A DNA stretch of 64,000 bases from assembly GCA_028622995.1 (NCBI GenBank), contig JAJQJQ010000041.1, positions 682,001-746,000 on the forward strand. The letters are read 5' to 3'. This DNA comes from Panagrolaimus kolymaensis. Its lineage: Eukaryota; Nematoda; Chromadorea; Rhabditida; Panagrolaimidae. The notes under the pieces are model-generated. The model had not been told where the DNA came from. It worked only from the letters and a program-made list of their open reading frames with translations, and did no database searches. This document shows positions 37,901-48,891 of the stretch, piece by piece. Within the stretch, counting starts at the first letter, position 1. Each line of letters begins with the position of its first letter. The position numbers and the translations under genes are program-made.

Positions 37901-39251
37901 GAAATAATGGGAAAAAATTGTCTAAAGTCCATAAATATTTGCACATTTTTATGTTTGAATTTTTTGATGTTAAAAAATGAAAATTCTTACAAAAAATATT
38001 CCGAATAATAAAATACTGCGATTTGCAATAATCATATAAAAAAAATTTTTGTTTACTGCCATTAAAAAAAATCCTAGGATTACTTGAAGCTCAATCTCTG
38101 GAATTATCAATTGCCATTAATTTTTCTTTAAAAAAGTTTAAATTATTCCTCTCATTTTTTGACATTCTTATTACTATTAAACCTTGCGATAACCTCTTTC
38201 TTAAAAATTACTTAAATTTTTTTATATTTAACGAAATGTGAAGATAATAAATCTGTTAAAATAAAGTTTTTAGAAACATAATCCATGCGTCAAAGTTCCA
38301 AGTTGTAAAAAAAATAAGCTTTTGGGCCACCCCGGAATATTTCTTATCATTTTTACTGCTAACTTTCAATCCAAAAACTTTCCACGTGTTTCTATCAACA
38401 AAACAAAGAGTCCATTGCCCATTATTTTCCTTTTTCTTCTTTCTTTTGTGTTTTCTGCAAAAAAATAAAATAATAAAATAATTAAACAGGAAATTGCCTT
38501 AATTGCTTGTTGCTTCTTTTCTCATTCTCAATGTTTCAATTTTTTCCTTTGCCTCAAAAAAAAAGATTAACCTTTGACCAAAAAAATAAGCAAAATTTTA
38601 ATTTTAATTGCTTTTCATTATTTTTTTTTTCTTCGCCACGTTGTTGTTATTTTAAAAGAGTGTCCAGAACCTTCGATTTATTCAAGCATAAAATGAGACA
38701 AGCTTTAATTGTGTAATATTATACTACAAAGCGTTTAATTTTTTTTTACTTTTGATAAGAAAATATCAAACAAAGAAACTTGAAGAAGTTGTTGATCTTT
38801 GTTATGGAGCGAGAGCGAGAAAATAAAATATAAAAAAAGTAATAAAATAGAAACAATAAAACAAAATGGAGGGAAAATACATAAAATAAAAATGAACAAA
38901 GTAAAAACTTTTTTTGGCTAAAATTTTCTGATCCTTATATTATAAAAAAAATAGGTTTATTTTTAGATAATTAGTAACCATTTTTCATCTTCCTTTGATA
39001 CATCAAAAAAAAGCTTTAGTGTGTTTGTTATTCAATAGCTTTGGCTTTTCTCAAACTTTTTTCCCATTATTTTGCTTCAAAAGAAAAATTTTGCATGCTT
39101 TTCCAAAAAATTTTCATTATTCATAAAAAAAAGTTTTCTTCTATGCAAAAGTCAATCAATCCCTTCATTTCACTTTTTTCATTTATTTATTGGTCATTTT
39201 TGTGTCATCAAAACAACGAACAAAGAAAAAAAAGAAGAAGAAGCTTTTTGA
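37901..39251. other. Intergenic region
   Basis: AT-rich sequence between repeat copy B and the gene starting at 39252. I see no gene, RNA or clear regulatory motif. Confidence 0.45.
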
Positions 39252-41350
39252 ATGGCTGACGATGATCAACACCAACGACAACAAGAACGTCGAAATCAAT
39301 CACATCAACGACAACCAAGAAAAAAATCGTCAACTGTTCGTGAAAGTCGCAGTAGTAATGGTAGCAGTAGCAGTGGAGATTCAAAAACATCAACAACAAG
39401 AAAAAGAAAAAATGTTTATTCTCAATCAATTCCTCCTCCTCCTCTGTCATTGTTACCATTAACAAGAAATCAACATCAACAACCTGAATCATCTTCTATG
39501 CCATTATCAAATGATACAAACAACAAAAAATATGATGAAGAAAAAAGGAATAATAAAGAAAATGAAGAAGTAAAATCACCAATTTCGCCATTATCACCGC
39601 CATCGAAGAAGAATGATAATAATCAAGGTAAGGCTTTTATTTGGGCTAAAAAGGTGTTGGAAAATTTAGCTTTAGTTTGATTGGGTTTACTTTTGGATTT
39701 GATAATTAGAATGTTAACGTTTAAATATTTCTGTTATATGTATTCCTTTAATATAAGCATCGATAAGCCGCTTTACATTCATATGGAGCAGGTGGATATC
39801 TCAAATATCCTTCTTTGCATTGACATCGGGGATATACTGAACTTGGGTTCTTTGAGCATACCATACCTTTCTTTCCAAATATGCATAATCGATCACAATA
39901 ACCTGTACCAATTTCTTCGTTTACTCTACAAAAAAATTGAAATGAACAATGATAGTTGGAAATACATCCAACAGTAGTTCGAAAATATCCTTCATCACAG
40001 GTACATCCATCTCGAGGGAGAGCAAATTTTCGAAAAAATGTTCCATTTGGTGCACAATGAGGTTCCCATAATGCAATTTTCGGGTTTGAATAGTGATGAT
40101 TTTGAGGGCATTCACTAACAGGATTTGTTGAAGCAACTGACGCTGAAGTAGTTGGCGTTGGTGCACTCTTAGTTGAAGCCAAAGATTCGATAACTAACAA
40201 AAATAATACTAACATTTTTCTTTTTAGCAGCTGCAAAACCTTTGTCATCCTCTACAACATCAACATGGTCTTGGTTTCCATCGATTTTTACATCAATTTT
40301 TATGGCGCCGACACCAAACAACGATGATCCTGAGAAAACAATAAAAGCTGCTCAACCATCTCCACCGCCAGCGAAAAAACAAGACATCAAAGAAAAACGT
40401 AAAAAATCAAAAAGTCGTGAACCTTTATTTCCTGCTGTTTCTCAACAACAACAAAAACAACATCGTGGTGATGAAGAAGATGGTGAAAAAATTAGTATTG
40501 TTGATTTTGATGATGAATCACCGCCTAGAACATCTGAAAAAGGTTTAAAAAGAAAAGCTATTGGTGAAGTAAGTGGTTCTTTAACTTTAAGCGTATCATA
40601 ATTTTACTTTTACTCTTCCTCTTTTAGCAACGTCAACTTCAACAAATTCCTGATCGTCGTGATATGGCTGCAGTATCAAAAGAAACTCAAAAATCATCAA
40701 CATTGATTTCGGTTGATTTGGATGAAGATCAAACATCTGGAAAAGAATTGAAACCTCAAACAGCTGAAATAAAGCAACAACAACAAGATCCATCAACAAC
40801 AATAACAAAGTTAAATTTGAAAGAATGTTTTGAACTTGATCCATCATCAAATAAAGCCATATCAACTGAACCTGCTGTACAACCTAAAGCTAATTTTAAT
40901 CGTATATCTTTTTCACGAACCCAAACAATTTATATGCTTCCAAATGCAAAACAAAGAGTTCATAAGAAAATTGTTCGATCTCGACATGATGCATGGAGAC
41001 GGTATGTTTCATTAATTTGATAACTTTTGTGATTACTATACTCTTCTTTTTTTAGGTATGGTGCTCTTGTGATTATACATCAAATTGGTGGATGGACGTA
41101 TACAATGAATGGAAAAGCAAAACATTTTCAAAAAATTGAAAAAGGTACACCATTACCTCATCCACCAACTATGCCACCAATTATGACGGAAGAAGAATTT
41201 CATCTACGACCAATAATAACTGTGCCAAATACTCATCGTGATACTAAATCTAAAAGACAACGAAATCGTTCATCATCAAATAATGAAAAGAAGGAATCCA
41301 AAGGTGATACAGATACTTCAGTTTCTGATGATGATCCACCAAGTTGTTAA
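39252..41350 (+). CDS. Unknown Gln/Ser/Lys-rich protein, ~461 aa
   Basis: Four exons (39252-39627, 40228-40568, 40628-41001, 41056-41350) join in phase. The N-terminal half is low-complexity and basic (Gln, Arg, Ser, Pro) with an SPISPLSPPS stretch. The more ordered part is near the third/fourth exon junction, where the text runs SRHDAWRRYGALVII and then HQIGGWTYTMNGKAKHF; this may be a small domain I do not recognise. The C-terminus is again charged and Ser-rich, ending DDDPPSC. No signal peptide or membrane helix is seen; basic clusters suggest a nuclear protein (inference). The first intron contains a minus-strand gene (39748-40215), and the last ~80 coding bases plus 3' flank are duplicated at 49220-49505. 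Confidence 0.7.
39748..40215 (-). CDS. Secreted cysteine-rich TIL-like protein nested in an intron
   Basis: A single-exon frame of 155 aa from ATG 40215 begins with a hydrophobic signal peptide (MLVLFLLVIESLAS). A short Thr/Ser/Pro spacer follows, then two Cys-rich modules. Each has a segment typical of trypsin-inhibitor-like (TIL) domains: DGCTCDEGYFRTTVGC...C in the first and CQCKEGYLRYPP...C in the second. TIL proteins inhibit serine proteases and are abundant in nematode secretions; inhibition here is inference. A further in-frame ATG at 40248 lies inside an exon of the host gene and would spoil the signal peptide, so 40215 is preferred. The whole frame lies within the host intron 39628-40227, on the opposite strand. 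Confidence 0.75.
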   Translation of the reverse strand: MLVLFLLVIESLASTKSAPTPTTSASVASTNPVSECPQNHHYSNPKIALWEPHCAPNGTFFRKFALPRDGCTCDEGYFRTTVGCISNYHCSFQFFCRVNEEIGTGYCDRLCIFGKKGMVCSKNPSSVYPRCQCKEGYLRYPPAPYECKAAYRCLY

Positions 41351-41559
41351 GAAAAAGAATTTGCTTTTAAATTTTCCTTTGTATTTGAAGAAATTAAAAC
41401 TTTTTTAATGTACGCTTTTTTGTGTTTGACACATGTATGGAATATCCATAAAACTCTTGGGCTCGCATGATTACTCCATCCTCAGCAAAAGTTGACCCGT
41501 AAAACAGTAAAACTATAGTCGTTCTTTATTACAATAAAAAAAAATTACAAACAATAAAA
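41273..41559 (+). repeat. Direct duplicate, source copy (tail of 39252-41350 gene)
   Basis: The last coding bases, stop codon and about 200 bp of 3' flank of the unknown gene recur at 49220-49505 with scattered substitutions and small indels. Shared text includes a downstream run CTTGGGCTCGCATGATTACT. Confidence 0.85.
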
Positions 41560-43829
41560 TGGAAGAAAAACAAAAGCATCAATTTTTTTTATACCCAAAC
41601 TTAGCTGTTTTCAGAATCGAGTAAATTTTGGAGTTCTTTAAAATATCGTGGTTTTATAAGTTTAACTCTGTTTTTTTTCAACATGATTTTATTATCTTCT
41701 TTATGAAAGCAGAATAACTAAAATAAATGTTTAACAAAAAAAATCGCAGCTAATGAAAAATAAGCTAAAAACAAAAACTTCGCAAATTTGGACTACTACT
41801 AATCATATAATAATTTATTCATTGATTCGTTCAAATTTTGTTGTTTGTTTGTATCCTCATTTTCTTTAATATAGGGAATTATTTCACACAAGCCACTGCG
41901 ATTTAAAGTTTGTTCTCTTCCATATGTTAATTTGAGAGTTAAACATCTTTGAGGAAATTTTTTTGAAAGAGCAATGGATACACTCGGATTAAAAGAATCA
42001 TCACTGCCCCACATTTCGAGATAAGAAAGCGACTATAAAGGATATATTTGTCTTTTAATTCCAAAAAATTTAAAAATACCTCGCATTCAGTAATTAATAA
42101 TTCAAGCATAGTTTCTGGTAAATCACGGCAATTATTTATTATTAAAAACTAAAAGATAAAAAGGGTAAATCTTAAATTATTTTGAATAACTTACTTTAAT
42201 CTGAGAGTTTTTAACAAATTCCAAAAGTTGGTTACTGAGACTTTCCCATGAACTTAAATCGCACCATTTTAACGATTTGTACTCTTTTAAAATTGTGAAT
42301 GCATTTATATCTTCTAACTGGTAATTGTAACCTAAATCTAATGCTTTTAATTTGGGACAATATTTTAGGGATTGTAGAGTTTCGGTTGTGATCAATTCAT
42401 TTTCAACAAAAGAAAGCATTTCTAATTCTTTCATGCTCGAAAAATCCAAAGAGTAAAATGATGAAACTTTAATCAATACGGAAACGACCAAAAATCTAAT
42501 TTTTGTTAAACGTTCAAACCAGACATTAAGGTTTATGGTAATAGGAATACTCCAAAGAATGAGAGTTTCCAAATTAAAGATTTTTTTAGATAAAACATCC
42601 AAGGCATTTTTCGTTAAACTTTGGCAATTGGAGAGATTTAAATAACGAAGTTGTGTTGGAATATAACTGAAACTTTCACCCTTCATTTTATCATTTCCTG
42701 CCAAGTTAAGGTGGTGGATATTTGGGCAACTTTGAAAGAGAATTTTTAGGTCTAAGTCATCAATCATCCAAGAAAGGCAACAATCAAGTGAAATTTTCTC
42801 TAATAAGGGACAATAATTTGCAATCATATTTATATTAACGTGTGTTAATTTTATTGATGATAAATTCAAAGTTTTAAGATTTGATGCTTTTGAAAGTAAG
42901 GAACAAACGTTTTCAGTAAGTGTGAAACGATAAAAAGATAAATCAAGATATTCAATCTTTGTTCGAGATAGAATTAAATCAAACTAAAATTATATTTAAA
43001 ATATAAATTCATTTATTATATTTAAAAATATTACCGATTTATTTGTAAAGTTATGCCGTTTCCGATTTCTTATAAAGACCTCTCCCGCTGGAATAAGGGG
43101 ATAATCAGTATATTTAATGAGTGATTCATGATCGAGCGTACGAGTCGCGTGGCGCAGCTCCTATCACATTCAAACTTCCCGCCTCTCAAACTCTTGCTCG
43201 TGCTCTTGCTTCCTGAATCTCAAACAGAATGCTCCACTCAATCAAAGAAATGAAGTCAGCCAAATGGCAGCCTAAATTCTCTCTTCGTAGCTTTTGTTTG
43301 TTAGCTTTTCCTTAGTTAGTTGTGTTATCATGTGTTCATCTGTGCTGGTTGTTGTTTACACTCACAGAAAAAAAGTACCTATATCATCGAAAAATTTGGA
43401 CAATATTGGCTTGTACAGTGACAACCGCCAAGAAGAAGGTCTCTGTTCAATTTGGACTATATAGTCCTCTTAGAAGTTGAAATCGTCTTTATTTCTTTAA
43501 AAAAGTGTCACAAAAATGTACAATAATAAAAAAAAATAGGACAAAATCTTTTACGCACTGCCTGATGATACTTAAAAAAAACGGACCTCTTTAGATATAA
43601 ACCTAACCCATATTGTCATTATTATGGACAAAAATTTGGCTAAATTGGACTATCAATGACTTGTTTTTATTTTTCTGTAAATCTGCTATATTTCATTAAT
43701 CGCCTAAACCCCTTTCGTCATTCACATATTCAAGTATATTCAATCAAACAATTTATTAAACAAATAACAAACAGTAAAAAACAAATAAAAAAGCCTTGGA
43801 AAACAAATAACAATATAACAAAATGATAT

Positions 43830-46220
43830 TTAGGCCTGGGTTGAACTTGGTGTACCATTTGATTGATTTGGTGTTCCATTGATCATAGGTGAAGCCTTGG
43901 TTGTTGCAATACTTCTTCTTCCTTGGATTTCTAAAACCAATCATTTATAACATAAGGTATTTAGCAAAATAAACTTACCTCTATGATGGAACAAGATGTC
44001 AAAGTACAGATCAGCTCGGTTGCCTTTCATTCCAGTGATTTCAAGTCCAGCAAGGTGTTCGAGAACGATATGGAAGTTTTCAAGTTCTGGAGCATATTCA
44101 GCGTCGAAGATGTAATGGATTTCGACCATCCGTTGAAGGGCATCAGAGAAGTCACCGGTTACCTGAAAAACAATAATTTTAAAAGAAAGAAAAAGAAGCA
44201 TACTTTTAAAATTTTGGTCATCGATGCAAACATAGTAACTCCTTCCTTGGCTTCTATTAAAAACTAAGATCATTCCAGCTTTTTGACCCATATCTTTTCT
44301 GACATCTGCCATGGCTTGAACACTTGTAAACTCCTAAACGCTTAAAAGAGTAAAGATAAACGAACTTTAAAAGAACTTACTTTTCCTTCCACAATAAGGC
44401 GATCAGGTTTGCAGTTTTTGTTTCTTTTGCAGTAGGTTGGAACAAGATCAATCAGAGTTTTGCAAACTTGGAGCATATCATTTTCAAGGCCTTGGTGAAC
44501 ATCTTCCAAAAAGATTCCTTTTTTCTTGCCTAGGGTCACAATTGCAGGAGCATAAAGATGTAAAGCTTCCCCAACGTTGAAAGCGCTTAGTCCCTTCATA
44601 TTTTCCATGGTGTACTTGAAGTCATGACGAAGCTACAATTGTGTAAAAAAGAAAGTTATGGTATTGTAATATGAAATATACCAAAGTTGCATTTCTCACA
44701 AAACACGAAAACTTAGAGACCATGGTTTCAATCCTTCGGTGACGTCTGGTTATATCTTGATCCATTTCGTTCAACCATTGGCAGCGGAATTGACTAAAAT
44801 TAAAGCGGCATTATTGTTTTAGAAGAAAGATGTATCTAATTATTGTAAGCAAGTGTATCAAATTGCGACCGCCAATATAATGATTCACACATTTTTTCAC
44901 AAAAAGTTGCAAAATAAACTAACCTTGTATTTGCAACAAGTTGCTCCATTTCACCAGGTGTTTGTGCTTCAGAAATTGCTCCAGCTGCTTCATCAATATC
45001 CAAGGGTACCATATTTGCCAAGGTTAACTTTTGCTTCTTGATCTTTGGTGATTCTCCAGCTTTAAGAGCATGGCGAACTTGCCTTTTCTTCACAGCCATA
45101 ACTACAGGACTTGGACATCCATGGACTAACAATGTTGAAAACCATGCATTTCCTGTCATTTGAAGCATAAGAGAAATCAAAGGTTCAAGAGCGTTGCCTG
45201 GGATTTCAGTCCTAAAAGAGAAGTTTAGTTTATAACGAAAAACTAAACATACTTTTTATAAGCCTCGGAGATAATATCAGTAATAGCTTTCTTTGCAAAC
45301 TTTCTAGCCATGGTGAGGAGACTCAAATTGAAAGTTGTCAAAGATTCGTCGTGCAAGAAAACAAGGGCAGCAATGGTTGATGGGTTTGAAATGAACGCAA
45401 TAACATCAATCTGTAATGATAAGATTAATTCAAAGATATTTAACAGAACTTACAGTTTCCACCATTGTTTTTTCAGAGGGCGACATTTCCTTGAACCTAT
45501 CATCCATTAAGCCTTGGTTTGCGATGTATAAGTTTGCGAGGTATGTACCTTGAGTTGTAGCATTTCCTCGAAGCAATAGGCACGGTAAAATTATCCTTGG
45601 GATCAACATACGTTGGACCAGAGTAAGATTGATAAGAGTATCCGAAGTATCTTGAGTCGAAGAGGAAGGTTGATTCTGTGAAGCAAGAGGCATTTGGTTT
45701 TCTTCAGCTACAGCCTTGGTTACAAGTTGCTTTTCTTGATCATCGTAAGATTTTCGCTAAAAATAAAGTAAATGTATGAACAAGCAAATAAAGAACATGC
45801 CTCAAGAGAGCCTTGGAGATCATCAGTAGCCATTTCGGTAACATGAACAGTTGCTTTTGTTGATTCTCTAGCAATGGTTTTCGATAAGCTTGGAGTGGCA
45901 ATGTCTGCCCAGGTATCTTAAAAAATTTAGTATTAGTAAAGAAAATAAACTGACAAAAACAACTCACCAATAGATGCAAAGTATATTTCACCCGAGATCA
46001 AAAAAGTCATGGGATTCATTGTTGTAACCATCGTTTTATCATCGAGATCCTTGGTTTTCCATTTGATAACAGCATCAAAATTCCTAGGTAATCCCAACGT
46101 ATCAGAGATATGTTGCTGCAAATCCTTGGTGTTCGCAGTATCAAAAAGATAAGTTAAAGTTTGAGGACCATCAGTTGCAAGAGCTGCATCAGTAACAACG
46201 ATAGTAACAGAGTTACTCAT
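43830..46220 (-). CDS. Element gene A, unknown protein ~645 aa
   Basis: Minus-strand exons in transcript order: 46220-45968, 45916-45801, 45756-45454, 45410-45253, 45211-44924, 44793-44682, 44632-44381, 44333-43979 (possibly with an intron at 44203-44163) and 43930-43830. Most introns are 41-51 nt; one is 130 nt. The intron 45800-45757 has a GC donor (GAG|GCATG) but a normal acceptor and phase. The 41-nt stretch 44203-44163 has perfect splice sites, but removing it shifts frame while reading through stays open, so it is counted as coding. The product starts MSNSVTIVV, is mostly helical-looking in the middle (LINLTLVQRMLIPRIILP, ALEPLISLMLQMTG), has a basic KKRQVRHALK...KIKKQK patch near residue 320 and a Gly/Thr/Ser-rich tail. 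No family is recognised; a structural or nucleic-acid-binding role is only a guess. Confidence 0.65.
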
Positions 46221-46624
46221 TTTGAAGACTAAAAAATAAGCGTTAAAGATTGAATAATAATTTTTTACTCAAAAAATGTGAAGGAAAGCAAAAAGTTTGA
46301 AAAACTAAATCAGCAAAGATTTCAAAAAGCTTGCAAAAAACGTGCAGCGAGGCAGCCGTTTTCGCTGTGAGATTGTACTCTCGAAGCAGATGATTTGAAA
46401 GCTTACCTTTTTTCTTTGAAATGGATTAAAGCAGAAAGTAAGGCATTCGAACATATTTTTTTGACCCAGGTGTATTTCGACAGTAAAGTGGAAGAGCCTC
46501 ATGATGTAGCAATAAACTCTTATCGAAAAATTTGTTGTAAACTTACTACTTGAAAAATTGTTTGAAACAAAGATAATATTTATATTGGCGGTCGCAGTTA
46601 TTGGTGACTCTTGTTTATTTTTAG
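46221..46624. promoter_or_regulatory. Divergent intergenic region of the two-gene element
   Basis: About 400 bp separates the two divergent start codons (46220 minus, 46625 plus). Both ATGs follow T-rich acceptor-like sequence: TTTTTAG lies just before 46625, which may be a trans-splice site. A shared bidirectional promoter is likely but no specific box is identified. Confidence 0.4.
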
Positions 46625-47702
46625 ATGGCTCTTAATCCTACCAATGATGCTATTGCTTGCTATGTAGCTGATGTAAGTTTTTAATTTTTATCATTTGAGA
46701 ATAATCTTCTCATTATTTGTTTCAGTTATCTCAACCATCAAGAGATAAACTTCGAGAATACTTCAGAAGAGAAGTTTCATCTTCTGAAAGAAACCATGGC
46801 GAATCAAATGTAACCCGTGGAAATGGTATTGCTGCTAACCAAGGATGTAAATTGAAAACACGGCTACGTTCTGTTAAACTCTATGATGATCATGTTGTGG
46901 TTACGAAGAATGATAATACCATGGAGAAAGTATACCAAGGAAACTTCAACACTTACATGTACTCAAACTATGCAACCGAGGAATTTACTGTAAAATGTAA
47001 TACTTCTTATCAAGAAGTTTATTCCGATATGCAATTCTGGGATGATCTCATGAAGTATGTAAGAAACTTAAAATTGGCTGGATTCTTTGGTGCACAACTT
47101 GTTTATCGCCTCATGTCAACTCGGGATAGAATGATCACCATGGGAAGTATTTTGGTTCAAATACCTGTTGAAGAACACATCCGAGGCCTTCTTATGCGAC
47201 TACCTAGGAATATGGAGAGTTTAACGTAAGTAATTAAAAATGCATTTTATCATGAACAAATATGTTTTTAGCTTGGATACATCAACATGGGTTTTTTTTG
47301 ATCGCATCGATCTCTTAAACTGCATTTGCCTTCGATTCTCAGATAAATATGAAGAGCCAATTTGGAATTTGGTCTTAATTTTGGATGGCCTTCCTTTTGG
47401 AAATGAATTTGGATACATGCTTGAGGTTAGTTTTTATTAAAGTTAAAATATTATGAAACTTTAATTTTTAGCATCTTCTAAAATGTGTAAGAACCGAGGC
47501 AACAATTTACTTCAACGAAATTGTTCCCGAGGAATATGAAGACAACCTTAGATCCAAACGTTTTCGATTCTCAACAACATCTCTTCGCTTCCACTGCACT
47601 TATCGAATGTTCGTTCATAATGAATACTATGGCAAAAATGTCACCTTTGGATTACGTGCTAGTGATATGGAACATCAAATGGGCGGCGATGAATCTGATT
47701 AA
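46625..47702 (+). CDS. Element gene B, unknown protein, 310 aa
   Basis: Four exons (46625-46672, 46726-47225, 47272-47425, 47472-47702) join in phase, with introns of 46-53 nt. The protein starts MALNPTNDAIACYVADL and includes a charged segment (RDKLREYFRREVSSSERN), a beta-looking region (TRLRSVKLYDDHVVVTKN), an aromatic-rich middle, and ends HQMGGDESD. No signal peptide, membrane helix or catalytic motif is recognised. Intact frames and splice sites argue that it is or recently was expressed. It is divergent to gene A inside the same TIR element, so the two probably act together (inference). Confidence 0.65.
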
Positions 47703-48152
47703 TTGAATCCTTGTTTAACCTAGGCTTTTGTTTTTACTTTGTATACCATGGCTTTGTTATTAATAAACTCATTCTCTTTGAAATTTGTGTCTTTTTTGAA
47801 AAATACCAAAATTTTTGAATTTTGAACTTTCGACCTTCCAAAAATACATTTTCTAATTGAGTATTGGACATAATTATCCGAAAAAATAGCCAATCAAATT
47901 TGTCCATTAAAAGTTGACTAAATGTACAACAAAAATGACGAAAACAACTTTTAAAGTCGAAAAAAAACGGGTCCGTCAATTTCCGAAAAAAAAGTGGACA
48001 GTTTTTCTGTGAGTGTATCCTGAATAAATATGTTTGTGAAATGCTCTTGTGTTTATTTGGATGATCCCAGCTGCAGAAGATACAACCAACTCCCAAAGAA
48101 CTCTTCTTCCTAAACCTCGACGAAACCAATATCTGTCACCGCGTGACATACG

Positions 48153-48428
48153 CTTCTTCGGCCAAACATTATTTAAAACAACGCTGCGAAGCCGTTTATT
48201 CGTGATCTCGAGATTGAAAAGATCATCAAATGAAACAAAATTTAAAACTTTGCTCTAAAATATTTAGAATTAAAAGTTTAATACCTAAGTTATTTTTTTT
48301 TATTGAAGCAAATTACTCACCAATATTTCATTTGGGAAATCAGTTAATAGCATTTTTTTATCTTTGGAAATTTGTGAATAAAAGCGTTTTGGCAACTAAA
48401 AAACAAAATTAAAAAAATCAATATTTTT
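48153..48428 (-). repeat. Inverted repeat, left arm (F-box gene head)
   Basis: The 5' region, first exon, intron and start of the second exon of the split F-box gene. It is the near-exact reverse complement of 48892-49162, with a few substitutions (for example MLLTDFP here, MILTDLP there). Spacer about 460 bp. Confidence 0.85.
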
Positions 48429-48891
48429 GCTTTTACTAAAAGTGGCTTACGTATATTTTATCACCTTTTTATTCTATCTCACTGGTTTGAGACGGTTTTT
48501 ATTTGGTAGGACAAAATTTTCTAGTATATTCTCGTTTACCTTCTTTTCTTTAAACTGTAAACTGCTAAATTTTCGAGAAAGCAAATTATATATAAATTTA
48601 TTTAAATTGTCCTTACTCACTAGATTTTTATCCCTTTTTTATCTATGGTTTTTTAAAGAAATTTTATAATGTGCCTGCGCTTTTGTAATAAGATTTCATT
48701 CAATGAATAATTACCAATAAAAGACTAAAATTTAAAATAAAGATCCCAAGTTACTCTGAAATAGTTTTACAATTAGTAAAGTTGCGCCATTGGTAGCTTC
48801 AAGAGTTTAATAAAAATATTTAGCGTTGTTGAAAGAAACGTCCCAGACTGTTTTTCAAGTGTTTTTTTCCCTCGATCTAAGATTGCCGCCT

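Larger units (their letters stand above)
43359..48015. mobile_element. 4.66-kb two-gene TIR element flanked by TA
   Basis: The ends CACTCACAGAAAAA (43359) and TTTTTCTGTGAGTG (ending 48015) are perfect 14-bp inverted repeats flanked by TA (43357-43358 and 48016-48017). Inside are two spliced, divergently transcribed genes: one minus (43830-46220, ~645 aa) and one plus (46625-47702, 310 aa), separated by about 400 bp. Neither shows a DDE/D, helicase, integrase, reverse transcriptase or polymerase motif that I can find. The termini resemble the MITE at 23602-23986 (CACTGAGAAAAA, also TA-flanked). It could be a cargo-carrying non-autonomous DNA transposon, a new transposon family, or integrated virus-derived DNA; I cannot choose. 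Confidence 0.75.
43143..48148. mobile_element. 5-kb composite insertion in the F-box gene (outer element)
   Basis: Relative to the uninterrupted paralogue at 49065-49210, the F-box reading frame is broken at a TACG that is present on both sides (43139-43142 and 48149-48152), i.e. a 4-bp target duplication. The ends are imperfect inverted repeats: AGTCGCGTGGCGCAG on the left and TGTCACGCGGTGACAG read inward from the right. Without the inner element (43359-48015 plus one TA) the outer element would be about 350 bp, MITE-sized and non-coding. Confidence 0.6.
41799..48353 (-). pseudogene. F-box / leucine-rich-repeat gene split by a 5-kb insertion
   Basis: The N-terminal part reads minus from ATG 48353 (exons 48353-48321 and 48254 down to the insertion edge at 48149). 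It gives an F-box: MLLTDFPNEIL, then SKVLNFVSFDDL and NLEITNKRLRSVV. The C-terminal part resumes at 43142 (to 43035) and continues in exons 42983-42195, 42148-42080 and 42032-41799. These hold at least six LRR-like units (for example LRYLNLSNCQSL and LKALDLGYNYQL), as in AMN1/FBXL substrate receptors of SCF ubiquitin ligases. The paralogous fragment at 49065-49210 runs through the break uninterrupted (KKRTLDHESLIKY), showing that 43143-48148 is inserted in coding sequence. The gene is probably broken unless the whole insert is spliced out. A separate start for the LRR part cannot be excluded. Confidence 0.75.

Noticed and set aside
43143..43180. tRNA gene suggested by GTGGCGCAG near the outer element edge
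   Set aside because: No B box, no acceptor pairing and no cloverleaf follow.
43359..48015. Maverick/Polinton
   Set aside because: Too short, TA instead of a 6-bp duplication, and no polymerase, integrase, protease or ATPase motif.
48427..48669. 80-codon plus-strand frame in the F-box inverted-repeat spacer
   Set aside because: Leu/Phe-rich AT-driven frame without a domain; the segment is more likely promoter spacer.
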